From an uncultured Marinobacter sp. (lineage in GTDB: Bacteria; Pseudomonadota; Gammaproteobacteria; Pseudomonadales; Oleiphilaceae), in the NCBI RefSeq assembly GCF_946886895.1, contig NZ_CAMPJO010000007.1:124001-188000 (forward strand): a stretch of 64,000 nucleotides of DNA, given 5' to 3'. The translations under genes and the position numbers were made by a program. Below, one piece after another: positions 45,977-56,261 of this stretch. The notes beneath the pieces are model-generated. The model saw only the letters and a program-made list of their open reading frames with translations. It did no database searches and had not been told where the DNA came from. How positions within the stretch are numbered: the first letter of the stretch is position 1; each line of letters starts with the position of its first letter.

Positions 45977-46011
45977 AAAAACCGAAGTCGTGACAGTACG
46001 GCTTCGGTTTT
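45977..46011. terminator. Bidirectional intrinsic terminator
   Basis: AAAACCGAAG pairs with CTTCGGTTTT, the stem continuing inward with TCGT/ACGG (one G-T pair). A flanks one side and T the other. It separates secDF (plus) from the merR-like gene (minus). Confidence 0.9.
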
Positions 46012-46027
46012 GCCGGCACATCAGGCC

Positions 46028-46393
46028 TTATTTCACCGGTGCGTTCAGCACCTCCAGCACCTCTTCCAGTTCCGTGATCATCTGCCGGATGATCTGTTTG
46101 TACTGGGAGGTATCGTCTTTCACCTCATGGCTGCTCAGCTTCTGCTTGGCGCCGCCAATGGTATAACCCTGATCATACAGCAGACTGCGGATCTGACGAA
46201 TGGTTATCACGTCTGCCCGCTGATAGTAACGACGGTTGCCCCGGCGCTTGACCGGTGACAATTGCGGGAACTCCTGTTCCCAGTATCGCAATACGTGCGC
46301 TTTCACCGCACATAATTCCGCCACCTCACCAATCGTGAAGTAACGCTTTCCCGGAATCGTGGGAAGTTCGTTGTTATGACTGGGTTCCAGCAT
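46028..46393 (-). CDS. MerR family transcriptional regulator
   Basis: A 121-residue regulator. The N-terminal winged helix has [26 protein letters not shown] followed by [14 protein letters not shown] short helical dimerisation tail follows ([19 protein letters not shown]). No cysteine cluster for metal sensing is present. The same gene lies after ihfA in Pseudomonas. Its start overlaps the ihfA end by 20 bp. The target genes are unknown. Confidence 0.93.
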   Translation of the reverse strand: MLEPSHNNELPTIPGKRYFTIGEVAELCAVKAHVLRYWEQEFPQLSPVKRRGNRRYYQRADVITIRQIRSLLYDQGYTIGGAKQKLSSHEVKDDTSQYKQIIRQMITELEEVLEVLNAPVK

Positions 46394-46676
46394 ACGCTTC
46401 TACTTTTTGTTTCAGTTTTTGTCCTGGACGAAACGTAACAACACGCCGTGCACTGATTGGAATTTCTTCACCCGTTTTCGGGTTCCTTCCCGGCCGCTGT
46501 TTCTTATCCCGCAGATCGAAATTGCCGAAGCCCGACAGTTTCACCTGTTCGTTGTGGCTGAGAGCGCCTCTGATTTCGTCGAAAAAAGCTTCCACCATTT
46601 CCTTGGCTTCGCGTTTGTTCAGGCCCAACTCTTCATACAAGCGCTCTGCCATCTCCGCCTTCGTCAAAGCCGACAT
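46374..46676 (-). CDS. ihfA: Integration host factor subunit alpha
   Basis: A 100-residue DNA-bending protein that works as a dimer with IhfB. Typical segments are [39 protein letters not shown] and the beta-arm [20 protein letters not shown] with the intercalating proline region. It is 3 bp after the pheT stop, in the conserved pheST-ihfA order. Confidence 0.97.
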   Translation of the reverse strand: MSALTKAEMAERLYEELGLNKREAKEMVEAFFDEIRGALSHNEQVKLSGFGNFDLRDKKQRPGRNPKTGEEIPISARRVVTFRPGQKLKQKVEAYAGTQS

Positions 46677-46679
46677 GTC

Positions 46680-49052
46680 TCAACTCCTCAGTGTTGCCCC
46701 CAGCTCTTCTTTCAATGCATCGATCACACCGTTGAAGAGTGAATGCACTTCATCATCGTTCAACGTGCGCTCAGGGTGTTGCCAGAAAAGGCTTAACGCC
46801 AGGCTGCGGTTGCCCTCACCCAGAGATTCACCTTCATAGACATCAAACGCACGCAACGCCGTCAGGCGCTCTCCGGCATGTTTCCGGGTCACCCGCTCAA
46901 CATCCGCAAACGCCACATCGCTCCCGATAATAATAGCCAAATCCCGACGAACTTCCGGGAATTTTGAAATTTCTTTGAAATTAGGCACATATCCAGTAAC
47001 GATCAAATTCAAGAATAGCTCAAACATCAGGATCGTGCCATTAAGTTCCAGATTTTTCTGAACTTGTGGATGCAATGTGCCCAGCCAGCCGACACGTTCG
47101 CCATCGCGCATCAGTTCGGCGGTCTGTCCAGGGTGCAGCGCCGGGCGCTGACTGCCAACAAACTGTACCTCAATACCCAGCAACTGGAACAGGCCTTCCA
47201 GGTCACCCTTTACATCAAAGAAATCGGCAGTTCTGCGACCGTTTGCCCAGTTTTCCGGATGCTCCGGGCCGACGACAACGCCTGCCAACATTGGCTGCTG
47301 ATCAATATGCTCACCCTCTCTGACAAACCGAAGCCCGGTCTCGAACAGGCGGATACGTGGCTGTTGACGGTTCTGGTTATGAGCCACCGTTTTCAGCAGG
47401 CCGCTCCAGAGACTGGTGCGCATGACCGACAAGTCCGATGAAATGGGGTTTGCCAGCGCAATACCGTCCTGCTCCGGGTCCACCATCTGCTGAACCTTCG
47501 GGTCCACGAAACTGTAGGTAATGGCCTCCTGATACCCCTGGGCAACCAGGTAATGCCGAATAGAGGACACGGGGCGTACCGCTTCCTCTGTGGCACGCAA
47601 TCCGAGCGCACCGGTCGGCTCGGTTACCGGCAGGTTGTTGTAGCCATAGATGCGGCCAACCTCCTCAATCAGGTCTTCCTCGATGGCAATGTCCGGCCGG
47701 AAGCTCGGTACCCGGATGCGCCAGCCGTCTTTCAGCAGCTTGTCAACATGCAGCCCAAGGCGGGTCAGGATCTCCTCAATGGTCGTACGATCAATCGCCA
47801 GGCCCAGCACGTCAGTCAGCCGTTGTGTGCGCAGATCAACCACCCGGTCGTCGGGCAGGTGTGCCTCACTGACCACTTCAACAATATCACCGGGTTCACC
47901 ACCGACGATTTCCATCAGCAGGGAGGTTGCTCGCTCCATGGCATCCCTCGCAAGCTGGTAATCAACACCACGCTCGAAACGGTGGGAGGCATCGGTGTGC
48001 AGGCCATAGTGGCGGGCTTTGCCAGCCAGCGTAATCGGATCAAAATAGGCCGCTTCCAGAATCAGGTCCCGGGTGTTGGCGCTCACACCCGAATGCTCTC
48101 CCCCCATGATGCCCGCGATGGCAATCGGCTTGTCATGATCGGCGATAACCAGGGTCTGGCCCGTGAGCTCCACTTCCTGGCCGTCCAGCAGCACCAGCTT
48201 TTCCGCCGGCCTCGCCATACGGACAACAATGCCGCCAGCGATCTCCGCGCGGTCAAACGCGTGCATGGGCTGCCCCTGTTCCAGCATGACGTAGTTGGTG
48301 ACATCCACCGCCGCATCAATGGAACGGATGCCAGACCGACGCAGCTTCTCCTGCATCCACAGGGGTGTCTGGGCCTGAAGATTAACGTTGCGCAGTATCC
48401 GGCCCAGGTAACGGGGGCAGCCGGCCGGCGCTTCCACCCGGATGTCGGGGACGTCCGAGTGCACCGCCTCAACCTCACGAATGTCCGGACTTTCCAGCAA
48501 CAGGCTGTTAAGCACACCCACTTCCCTGGCGATGCCACGGATCGACAGACAATCGGCTCGATTGGGGGTCAGGTCGACATCAATGGAAATATCATTGAGC
48601 CCGAGATAGTCGCTCAGGTCCGCACCCACCGGCGCATCCGCCGGCAGCTCCATCAGGCCTTCGTGATTTCCGGACAGCTCCAGTTCGGATTCGGAACAGA
48701 GCATGCCTTCGGAAGGCTGGCCGCGAAGCTTGGCCTTCTTGATGGTGAAATTGCCGGGCAGAACGGCGCCGACAACCGCAAACGGCACCTTGAGGCCATT
48801 CCGGACGTTGGGAGCGCCGCACACCACCTGAACCGTTTGCTGGCCGTCATACACCTGGCAGATCCGAAGCTTGTCCGCATCAGGGTGCGCCTCAACCGAT
48901 TGCACTTCGCCCACGACCACGCCCTGAAAGGCGCCCGCCACGGCTTCGAAACCGTCCACTTCCAGTCCGGCCATGGTGATCTGATCCATCAATTCCTGGG
49001 AGCTGATCTCCGGATTTACCCACTCGCGCAGCCACTGTTCACTGAATTTCAT
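46680..49052 (-). CDS. pheT: Phenylalanyl-tRNA synthetase beta subunit
   Basis: Beta subunit (790 residues) of the alpha2-beta2 enzyme. The N-terminal EMAP-like tRNA-binding domain has VGEVQSVEAHPDADKLRICQV. The B3/B4 editing region and B5 domain follow, and the C-terminal FDX-ACB (anticodon-binding) domain has FPEVRRDLAIIIGSDVAFADV. Length is normal. It follows pheS after 60 bp. Confidence 0.97.
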   Translation of the reverse strand: MKFSEQWLREWVNPEISSQELMDQITMAGLEVDGFEAVAGAFQGVVVGEVQSVEAHPDADKLRICQVYDGQQTVQVVCGAPNVRNGLKVPFAVVGAVLPGNFTIKKAKLRGQPSEGMLCSESELELSGNHEGLMELPADAPVGADLSDYLGLNDISIDVDLTPNRADCLSIRGIAREVGVLNSLLLESPDIREVEAVHSDVPDIRVEAPAGCPRYLGRILRNVNLQAQTPLWMQEKLRRSGIRSIDAAVDVTNYVMLEQGQPMHAFDRAEIAGGIVVRMARPAEKLVLLDGQEVELTGQTLVIADHDKPIAIAGIMGGEHSGVSANTRDLILEAAYFDPITLAGKARHYGLHTDASHRFERGVDYQLARDAMERATSLLMEIVGGEPGDIVEVVSEAHLPDDRVVDLRTQRLTDVLGLAIDRTTIEEILTRLGLHVDKLLKDGWRIRVPSFRPDIAIEEDLIEEVGRIYGYNNLPVTEPTGALGLRATEEAVRPVSSIRHYLVAQGYQEAITYSFVDPKVQQMVDPEQDGIALANPISSDLSVMRTSLWSGLLKTVAHNQNRQQPRIRLFETGLRFVREGEHIDQQPMLAGVVVGPEHPENWANGRRTADFFDVKGDLEGLFQLLGIEVQFVGSQRPALHPGQTAELMRDGERVGWLGTLHPQVQKNLELNGTILMFELFLNLIVTGYVPNFKEISKFPEVRRDLAIIIGSDVAFADVERVTRKHAGERLTALRAFDVYEGESLGEGNRSLALSLFWQHPERTLNDDEVHSLFNGVIDALKEELGATLRS

Positions 49053-49112
49053 GGTTAAGCCTTGTCCTGTTGCGGTTTCGCCTGTTGATAATTGCCGTCA
49101 GAAAACCCTGGT

Positions 49113-50141
<1,029 letters not shown>

Positions 50142-50161
50142 CTAAAACACAGTCTTGTAAA

Positions 50162-50226
50162 CAAAAATAGGGGAAGAGCGTGCCCTTCCCCTATCAGGAG
50201 GCGTCTTCATGATGCCATGAGACGCC
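50162..50226 (-). terminator. Hairpin pair with T tract between rplT and pheS (terminator or attenuator)
   Basis: Read on the minus strand, the first hairpin has arms GGCGTCT and AGACGCC (50220-50226 with 50200-50206). The second has ATAGGGGAAG/CTTCCCCTAT (50167-50176 with 50185-50194), followed by TTTTTG. The second has the form of an intrinsic terminator. Since pheST is known to be attenuated in enterobacteria, partial readthrough into pheS is plausible. A Phe-rich leader peptide was not found. Confidence 0.8.
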
Positions 50227-50261
50227 CGTATCGATCAGCAATCGATGAAAGAGCTAAGCGA

Positions 50262-50615
50262 TCACAGGGACGCTTTGGCCTTCTCAACAACAGCGGCAAA
50301 CGCCTGCTGCTCGTTCATGGCCAGGTCGGCCAGAACCTTACGATCGATCTCGACGTTAGCCTTTTTCAGACCAGCGATCAGACGGCTGTAAGACAGTCCG
50401 TTGGCGCGGGCGCCAGCATTGATACGGGCAATCCACAGAGCGCGGAAAGCGCGCTTACGGTTACGACGGTCACGGTATGCATATTGACCGGCCTTGATAA
50501 CCGCTTGCTTGGCAACACGGAATACACGGCTGCGAGCGCCGTAGTAGCCTTTGGCCTGACTGAGAATCTTTTTGTGACGACGGCGTGCGACCACACCACG
50601 TTTTACACGAGCCAT
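50262..50615 (-). CDS. rplT: 50S ribosomal protein L20
   Basis: Large-subunit assembly protein, 117 residues. The N-terminal [23 protein letters not shown] and [20 protein letters not shown] are typical. It follows rpmI by about 50 bp. In Escherichia coli L20 represses its own operon through the rpmI leader. Confidence 0.97.
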   Translation of the reverse strand: MARVKRGVVARRRHKKILSQAKGYYGARSRVFRVAKQAVIKAGQYAYRDRRNRKRAFRALWIARINAGARANGLSYSRLIAGLKKANVEIDRKVLADLAMNEQQAFAAVVEKAKASL

Positions 50616-50664
50616 ACTTTAATCCTTCTACCTTTAAACCTTTTCAGGAATGGTTAGCGGCTGA

Positions 50665-50856
50665 TCAGCACGCTGTCATACGCTTGATGGAAGCCACATC
50701 AGACTTGGCAATCAGCTTGGTACCACGGAGCTGACGCTTACGCTTGGGGCTCTTCTTGGTTAAGATATGACTGGTGAAGGACTGCTTGTGCTTGAAGCCA
50801 GTGGCGGTTTTCTTGAACCGTTTCGTGGCTCCGCTTTTGGTTTTCATCTTCGGCAT
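50665..50856 (-). CDS. rpmI: 50S ribosomal protein L35
   Basis: A 63-residue basic protein. [20 protein letters not shown] and the KRKRQLRG segment are the family pattern. The open frame extends to 50892, but the ATG at 50856 is the family start. Confidence 0.97.
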   Translation of the reverse strand: MPKMKTKSGATKRFKKTATGFKHKQSFTSHILTKKSPKRKRQLRGTKLIAKSDVASIKRMTAC

Positions 50857-50909
50857 TTTTAAAACTCCGCATTCTGTTTTTAAAAATAACAATGTGTCCT
50901 GAACGACGA

Positions 50910-50931
50910 ATCCCCCGCAAGCGCGGGGGAT
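50910..50931 (-). promoter_or_regulatory. Strong hairpin in the infC-rpmI spacer
   Basis: Arms ATCCCCCGC and GCGGGGGAT (9 bp) with a 4-base loop sit in the 93-bp spacer, just after infC. No T tract follows. It could be part of an L20-responsive leader or an mRNA stabiliser; that is inferred from the known control of rpmI-rplT in enterobacteria. Confidence 0.5.
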
Positions 50932-50949
50932 ACCGTCACCCGATCAGGA

Positions 50950-51489
50950 TCACTTCTTTTTTCGGGGTGCGACGATCATGGTCATTTGCCGGCCTTCCAT
51001 CTTTGGCCGCATCTCAACCGTCGCCAGCTCTTCAATATCCGTTTCAATGCGGCCCATGAGCTTCATACCGATTTCCTGGTGTGCCATCTCACGTCCACGG
51101 AAGCGAATAGTGATCTTGCCTCTGTCCCCGTTTTCAAGGAAACGTACCAGGTTGCGTAGTTTGACCTGGTAATCCCCCTCTTCAGTTCCTGGTCGGAACT
51201 TAAGCTCTTTGACCTGCGTCTGCTTCTGCTTTTTCTTGGCAGCCGCCTTGGCCTTCTTCTCATCGAAGATTTTCTTGCCGTAGTCCATTATCTTACAGAC
51301 GATCGGATCGGAATCCGTAACCTGAACCAGGTCAAGAGACGCTTCTTCTGCCTGCTTGATTGCATCCTCAATCGGTACGACACCGACCTGATTGCCTTCG
51401 GCATCGATCAGACGGACTTCCGTTGCGTCAATATTCTCATTGATCGGCGCTTTTGGTGTACGCCCACCCCGATTCGCTCGCTGTTTAAT
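50950..51489 (-). CDS. infC: Translation initiation factor IF-3 (ATT start codon)
   Basis: IF-3 binds the 30S subunit and checks initiator tRNA and start-codon choice. Starting from the first ATG (51288) gives only the 112-residue C-terminal part, which lacks the N-terminal domain. The frame continues upstream with a full N-terminal domain, including [20 protein letters not shown] and [13 protein letters not shown], back to an ATT codon at 51489, which gives 179 residues, the normal size. The use of ATT is the known infC feature that permits IF-3 autoregulation. A GGAG ribosome binding site lies upstream within the thrS end, and the ATT is two bases after the thrS stop. Confidence 0.93.
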   Translation of the reverse strand: MKQRANRGGRTPKAPINENIDATEVRLIDAEGNQVGVVPIEDAIKQAEEASLDLVQVTDSDPIVCKIMDYGKKIFDEKKAKAAAKKKQKQTQVKELKFRPGTEEGDYQVKLRNLVRFLENGDRGKITIRFRGREMAHQEIGMKLMGRIETDIEELATVEMRPKMEGRQMTMIVAPRKKK

Positions 51490-51491
51490 AA

Positions 51492-53417
51492 TCAGATCTC
51501 CGTTTTGGTTTTGCCTTTGCGATTGATTTCATCAGCCATCAGCTGTTCAAACGCTTCCAGCGATAAAGTCCCCAGATCTTCGCCTTTGCGGGTTCTCACC
51601 GCAACGGCGTTGTTGTCGACTTCTTTGTCGCCGACAACAACAAGGAAAGGGACTTTGTTAATAGTATGCTCGCGGATTTTAAAGCCGATCTTCTCGTTTC
51701 TCAAGTCGGCATTAACCCTATAGCCCAGGGAATCCCACTTTTTTGCAAGATTCTGGCAATATTCACGCTGATTGTCGGTAATATTCAGCACCGCAATCTG
51801 TGTTGGCGCAAGCCATGTCGGGAAGGCGCCTTCATACTCTTCGATCAGAATGCCAATAAAACGCTCGAATGAACCGAGAACCGCCCGGTGCAGCATAACC
51901 GGCGTCTTGCGCTCGGAGTTATCGGCGACGTATTGCGCGCCCAGACGCCCCGGCATGGAAAAATCGACCTGAATAGTACCACACTGCCACACCCGGCCGA
52001 TGCAGTCTTTCAGCGAAAATTCGATTTTCGGTCCATAAAACGCCCCTTCGCCGGGCAAAAGCTCCCAGTCCACGCCTTCACGGTTCAGGGCCTCTTCCAG
52101 GGCCGCTTCCGACTTGTCCCACACTTCATCGGAGCCGACACGCTTTTCCGGACGGGTCGAGAGTTTGTAGAGAATTTCGGTAAACCCGAAGTCCGCATAA
52201 ATCTCATGAAGCATCCCAATAAAATCAGACACTTCCTGCTGGATTGAATCTTCTTCGCAGAAAATGTGGGCATCGTCCTGGGTAAAGCCGCGAACCCGCA
52301 TCAGGCCATGCAGAGCTCCCGAGGCTTCATTACGGTGGCAGGAACCAAATTCCGCCAGCCGCAGGGGCAAGTCCTTGTAGCTTTTCAGACCCTGGTTGAA
52401 TACCTGCACATGACATGGGCAGTTCATCGGTTTGATGGCGTAGTCATGCTTCTCCGATTCGGTCGTGAACATGTCGTCCTTGAACTTGTCCCAGTGCCCG
52501 GACTTTTCCCAGAGATTGCGGGACACGACCTGCGGAGTCTTGATTTCCCGGTAACCATGCTGGTGCTGTTTACGACGCATGTACTGTTCAATTTCCTGGT
52601 ACAAAGACCAGCCATCCGGATGCCAGAACACCATTCCCGGCGCTTCTTCCTGCATATGGAACAGGTTCAGTTTCTTGCCGACCTTCCGGTGGTCTCGCTT
52701 CTCAGCCTCTTCGAGGCGGTGCAGATAGGCCTTGAGGTCTTTCTTGTTGCCCCAGGCGGTGCCGTACACCCGCTGCAGTTGCTCATTGCTGGTGTCGCCA
52801 CGCCAGTACGCGCCCGCAACCTTGGTGAGCTTGAAGGCTTTCAGCTTACCGGTGCTGGGCACATGGGGACCACGGCACAGGTCAATGAAATCACCCTGGC
52901 GATAGAACGACAGGTCTTCGTCACCGGGAATGTCCTCAATAATCCGGACCTTGTATTCCTCGCCCATCTCATTAAACAGCTTCACTGCTTGGTCGCGGGA
53001 CAGAACCGAGCGGGAAACCGGAATGTCCTGCTTCGACAGTTCCTCCATGCGGGTCTCGATGCGCGCCAGATCTTCGTTGGTAAACGGGCGGTCGAACTTG
53101 AAATCGTAGTAAAAGCCGTTGTCGATCACCGGGCCAATGGTCACCTGGGCGGACGGAAACAGCGCCTTGACGGCCATGGCCAGCAAATGGGCGGTGGAGT
53201 GGCGAATAATATCCACGCCTTCCTCGTCACGCTCGGTGACAATGGCCAGCTCGGCATCATTGTCAATCCGGTGGCTGGTATCCACGAGCTTGCCATCCAC
53301 CTTCCCGGCCAGGGCGGCTTTGGCCAGGCCGGCGCCGATGTCGGCGGCAACATCATGAACGGTAACGGGTTCTGCAAAACTACGATGGCTGCCATCCGGC
53401 AAGGTAATGACGGGCAT
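51492..53417 (-). CDS. thrS: Threonyl-tRNA synthetase
   Basis: Class II synthetase of 641 residues. It has a TGS domain (residues ~1-60), a SAD editing domain with [16 protein letters not shown], a catalytic core with the zinc-site Cys in MNCPCHV, and motif 3 ([14 protein letters not shown]). The C-terminal anticodon-binding domain is complete. The ATG at 53417 has a GGAG ribosome binding site. A hairpin resembling a tRNA-Thr anticodon arm lies 27 bases upstream. Confidence 0.97.
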   Translation of the reverse strand: MPVITLPDGSHRSFAEPVTVHDVAADIGAGLAKAALAGKVDGKLVDTSHRIDNDAELAIVTERDEEGVDIIRHSTAHLLAMAVKALFPSAQVTIGPVIDNGFYYDFKFDRPFTNEDLARIETRMEELSKQDIPVSRSVLSRDQAVKLFNEMGEEYKVRIIEDIPGDEDLSFYRQGDFIDLCRGPHVPSTGKLKAFKLTKVAGAYWRGDTSNEQLQRVYGTAWGNKKDLKAYLHRLEEAEKRDHRKVGKKLNLFHMQEEAPGMVFWHPDGWSLYQEIEQYMRRKQHQHGYREIKTPQVVSRNLWEKSGHWDKFKDDMFTTESEKHDYAIKPMNCPCHVQVFNQGLKSYKDLPLRLAEFGSCHRNEASGALHGLMRVRGFTQDDAHIFCEEDSIQQEVSDFIGMLHEIYADFGFTEILYKLSTRPEKRVGSDEVWDKSEAALEEALNREGVDWELLPGEGAFYGPKIEFSLKDCIGRVWQCGTIQVDFSMPGRLGAQYVADNSERKTPVMLHRAVLGSFERFIGILIEEYEGAFPTWLAPTQIAVLNITDNQREYCQNLAKKWDSLGYRVNADLRNEKIGFKIREHTINKVPFLVVVGDKEVDNNAVAVRTRKGEDLGTLSLEAFEQLMADEINRKGKTKTEI

Positions 53418-53444
53418 GAAAAAACTCCAGTTGGTAACTCAGCG

Positions 53445-53465
53445 GTGATCTATACCAGAGATCAC
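53445..53465 (-). promoter_or_regulatory. tRNA-Thr anticodon-arm-like hairpin in the thrS leader
   Basis: On the minus strand the sequence is GTGATCT-CTGGTAT-AGATCAC: a perfect 7-bp stem closing a 7-base loop. The loop has T at the position of U33 and GGT at the anticodon positions, which is the tRNA-Thr anticodon. In Escherichia coli ThrRS represses its own mRNA by binding such a mimic just upstream of the start codon. The spacing here (27 bases before the ATG) agrees with that model. GC-rich repeats further upstream (53480-53510) could form the second arm. Confidence 0.65.
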
Positions 53466-53520
53466 ATGGCAACAGCGTTCCGCGACACAAACCGCGGGCT
53501 GTTTCGCCCGGGAGTTTAAC

Positions 53521-53556
53521 AGAAAAAAACCCGGCACGTTAATGCCGGGTTTTACC
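53521..53556 (-). terminator. Intrinsic terminator after the TRAP transporter genes
   Basis: AAAACCCGGCA (53526-53536) pairs with TGCCGGGTTTT (53543-53553) around a 6-base loop. The minus strand reads into a T tract, so it ends the upstream TRAP operon before thrS. Confidence 0.9.
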
Positions 53557-53578
53557 GCTTCGACCGCCCGGGATGCTA

Positions 53579-56233
53579 TCAGGCGGGTTGGGCGCTACGA
53601 TCCTCCCGGGCCTTGCGCCGAAGCTGGCCAAAGGCCACCAGGCCGAGCAGAATCAGGGCCGGGATGAACATCAGCTCTTTCGGCGGTCGCTCCAGCGGCA
53701 CCTGAACGGCATCAATGGTCCAGTCAAAATACAGCCCGGCGTTTTCTGCCACACTGCCATAGGAAACGAAATCCACAACCATCTGATCGCCGTCCTGACG
53801 CAGGCCAAGGCCAGATTCCTGCAGCCGGGCTTCCGGCGTCTCGCCCGCTGGCAGCGGCAGTTGCAGGAACGTGGACTTCTCATCACCGTCAATCGTCATC
53901 CCGGATGCCTTGAGGACAACGTTCTCACCTGCCGGAACCGTCTCTATGTACTCCATAATTTCGGTCCCGGGGCGATGCTCAACCGGCGGGTAAACCCTGT
54001 CCCACCAGAACCCGGGCCTGAACATGGTGAAGGTAATCAACAGCAGGCACAGGGTTTCCCACCATCGGGTGCGGGTGAACCAGAAACCCTGGGTTGCTGC
54101 CGAGAAAACGAGCATGGCGGTGACCGCACTGAAGATGGTGACCAGAAGATCGAACCAACCGGTCAGCCCGATCAACAGCAACTGAGTGTTGAAGATGAAC
54201 ATGAACGGCAGGATGGCGGTCCGGATATCGTAGGTGAAGCCCTGAACACCCGTTCGAATCGGATCCGCCCCGGAAATCGCGGCAGCGGCGTAGGCCGCCA
54301 GCCCCACTGGCGGTGTGTCGTCCGCCAGTATCCCGAAGTAGAACACAAACAGGTGCACCGCGATGAGCGGCACTATCAGCCCACTCTGGGCGCCCAGCGT
54401 CACAATAACCGGCGCCATCAGTGTCGACACCACGATGTAGTTGGCGGTAGTGGGCAGGCCCATGCCGAGAATGAGGCTGATCACCGCGGTGAAGATCAGC
54501 ATCAGCATCAGGTTACCGCCTGAGATAAACTCCACGAACTGCGCCATCACCAGGCCGATCCCGGTCAGCGTGACCGTCCCCACCACGATACCCGCAGTTG
54601 CCGTCGCCACACCAATGCCGATCATGTTCCTGGCACCCGTTGCCAGGGAGCGCACCACATCCCACAAACCTTGCTTGAACGCAGCGCCCATATGGCCCCG
54701 CTTGCGGAACATCTGCTTCAGGGGAACCTGGGTCACCACAATGAAGATCATCAGCACCGTCGCCCAGAACGCCGACAACTGTGGCGAGAAACGCTCCACG
54801 GTAAGGCACCAGATCAGCACCACCACCGGCAGAAGGTAATGCAGGCCGGTCTTGACCGTCCTGCCCAATGGCGGCAACTCATCCATGGCAGTTTCCGGAT
54901 CGTCTTCCTGCAAGTCCGGGAACTGCGCCGCATACCCGACCAGGCTGATATACACCGCCAGCAGCACAGGCGCCAGGACCCACGGGGCCGCCTCGCCAAA
55001 TGCGGATTTGGTCCAGCCAACACCGTAGTAAACCACGAACGTCAGAACCGCCAACCCCAACACGAGGAACACCCAGGTCAGCATTCGTTGCGCCAGGGTG
55101 GGCTTGTTCGGCCGCTCCATTCCCTTCATGTTTAGCTTGCAGGCTTCCAGATGAACGATGTAGACGAGGGCAATATAGGAAATCAGGGCAGGAAGAATCG
55201 CGTGTTTCATCACCTCCAGATAGGAGATACCGACGTACTCCACCATCAGGAATGCCGCAGCCCCCATGACCGGCGGCGTCAGCTGACCGTTGGTGGACGC
55301 CGCCACCTCAACAGCGCCAGCCTTGGTGGCAGGAAACCCGACCCGCTTCATCAGCGGAATCGTGAAGGTGCCGGTGGTGACCACATTGGCGATGGACGAG
55401 CCGGAGATAATCCCGCTCAGGCCACTGGAAACGACGGCTGCCTTGGCTGGCCCGCCTCTCATGTGGCCCAACGAGGCATAGGCAACCTTGATGAAGTAAT
55501 TGCCTGCCCCGGCTCGCTCCAGCAAGGCGCCAAAAAGCACGAACAGAAAGACAAAGCTGGTGGAGACACCCAGCGCCACACCGAACACGCCTTCGGTCCC
55601 CAGCCACTGGTGAGAGGCCAACTTGTCCAGACTGGCGCCAGCATGGGAAATCACAGCAGGCATGTAAGGGCCGGCGAGCGAATAGAAAATAAACACACCC
55701 GCCACAATGGTAAGCGGCAGACCCAGGGCACGGCGTGTTGCTTCCAGCAAAAGTACCAGACCAACCATAGCAACGATCAGATCTTGCAGAATCGGGGCTC
55801 CAGGTCTGGTCGCCAACTGGTCATAGAACAGGTAGAGATAGGCGGATGAAAAAGCCGCCACAAGCGCGAGAATCCAGTCATACACAGGCACGGCGTTAGG
55901 GTTCGCCTGCCGACCCTTAAACATGGGGAATGCGGCAAACGCCAGGAAAGTGGCAAACGCCAGATGAATCGAACGTTCCTGTGTTGAGTTGAGCAGCCCT
56001 ATCTCGAAAATGTAGGGCAGTGGTGAAGCAATCCACAATTGAAACAGGGACCAAACCACGGGAACCACAAACAAAATTACTGCGGCAATGCCGGTTCCGG
56101 CTCGACCACCGGTTTCTGTCTGCAGGAACCGTTCAACAGCGGAGGTATCTACGGAGTCCCCGGAATTGGGATTTTCTGCGGTCATAGGTATGTCCTGTGA
56201 AGGAGGGAGAGGAAATAACAACCGGGGCGGCAC
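53579..56233 (-). CDS. TRAP transporter fused permease (4TM/12TM) with C-terminal DUF3394-like region
   Basis: Fused DctQ/DctM-type membrane component, 884 residues, with many helices throughout. The DctM-type core includes GSSIANVVTTGTFTIPLMKRVGF, a typical TRAP substrate region, and GMGLPTTANYIVVSTLMAP. The C-terminal ~200 residues contain a periplasmic segment with a PDZ-like strand pattern (VSYGSVAENAGLYFDWTIDAVQV), then a final helix, matching the DUF3394 extension. It pairs with the TAXI-family binding protein encoded upstream. Substrate class (often C4-dicarboxylates or amino acids) is not determined. Confidence 0.93.
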   Translation of the reverse strand: MPPRLLFPLPPSQDIPMTAENPNSGDSVDTSAVERFLQTETGGRAGTGIAAVILFVVPVVWSLFQLWIASPLPYIFEIGLLNSTQERSIHLAFATFLAFAAFPMFKGRQANPNAVPVYDWILALVAAFSSAYLYLFYDQLATRPGAPILQDLIVAMVGLVLLLEATRRALGLPLTIVAGVFIFYSLAGPYMPAVISHAGASLDKLASHQWLGTEGVFGVALGVSTSFVFLFVLFGALLERAGAGNYFIKVAYASLGHMRGGPAKAAVVSSGLSGIISGSSIANVVTTGTFTIPLMKRVGFPATKAGAVEVAASTNGQLTPPVMGAAAFLMVEYVGISYLEVMKHAILPALISYIALVYIVHLEACKLNMKGMERPNKPTLAQRMLTWVFLVLGLAVLTFVVYYGVGWTKSAFGEAAPWVLAPVLLAVYISLVGYAAQFPDLQEDDPETAMDELPPLGRTVKTGLHYLLPVVVLIWCLTVERFSPQLSAFWATVLMIFIVVTQVPLKQMFRKRGHMGAAFKQGLWDVVRSLATGARNMIGIGVATATAGIVVGTVTLTGIGLVMAQFVEFISGGNLMLMLIFTAVISLILGMGLPTTANYIVVSTLMAPVIVTLGAQSGLIVPLIAVHLFVFYFGILADDTPPVGLAAYAAAAISGADPIRTGVQGFTYDIRTAILPFMFIFNTQLLLIGLTGWFDLLVTIFSAVTAMLVFSAATQGFWFTRTRWWETLCLLLITFTMFRPGFWWDRVYPPVEHRPGTEIMEYIETVPAGENVVLKASGMTIDGDEKSTFLQLPLPAGETPEARLQESGLGLRQDGDQMVVDFVSYGSVAENAGLYFDWTIDAVQVPLERPPKELMFIPALILLGLVAFGQLRRKAREDRSAQPA

Positions 56234-56261
56234 AGGCCACCCCCGGTTGCCCGGTCACGGA

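Noticed and set aside
47553..49058. Long plus-strand open frame opposite pheT
   Set aside because: Antisense shadow of a clear synthetase gene in GC-rich DNA.
50142..50210. A 22-codon minus-strand ORF (MKTPPDRGRARSSPIFVYKTVF) before pheS as a Phe leader peptide
   Set aside because: It has only two Phe codons that are not clustered, and no ribosome binding site before its ATG. It was not listed as a gene.
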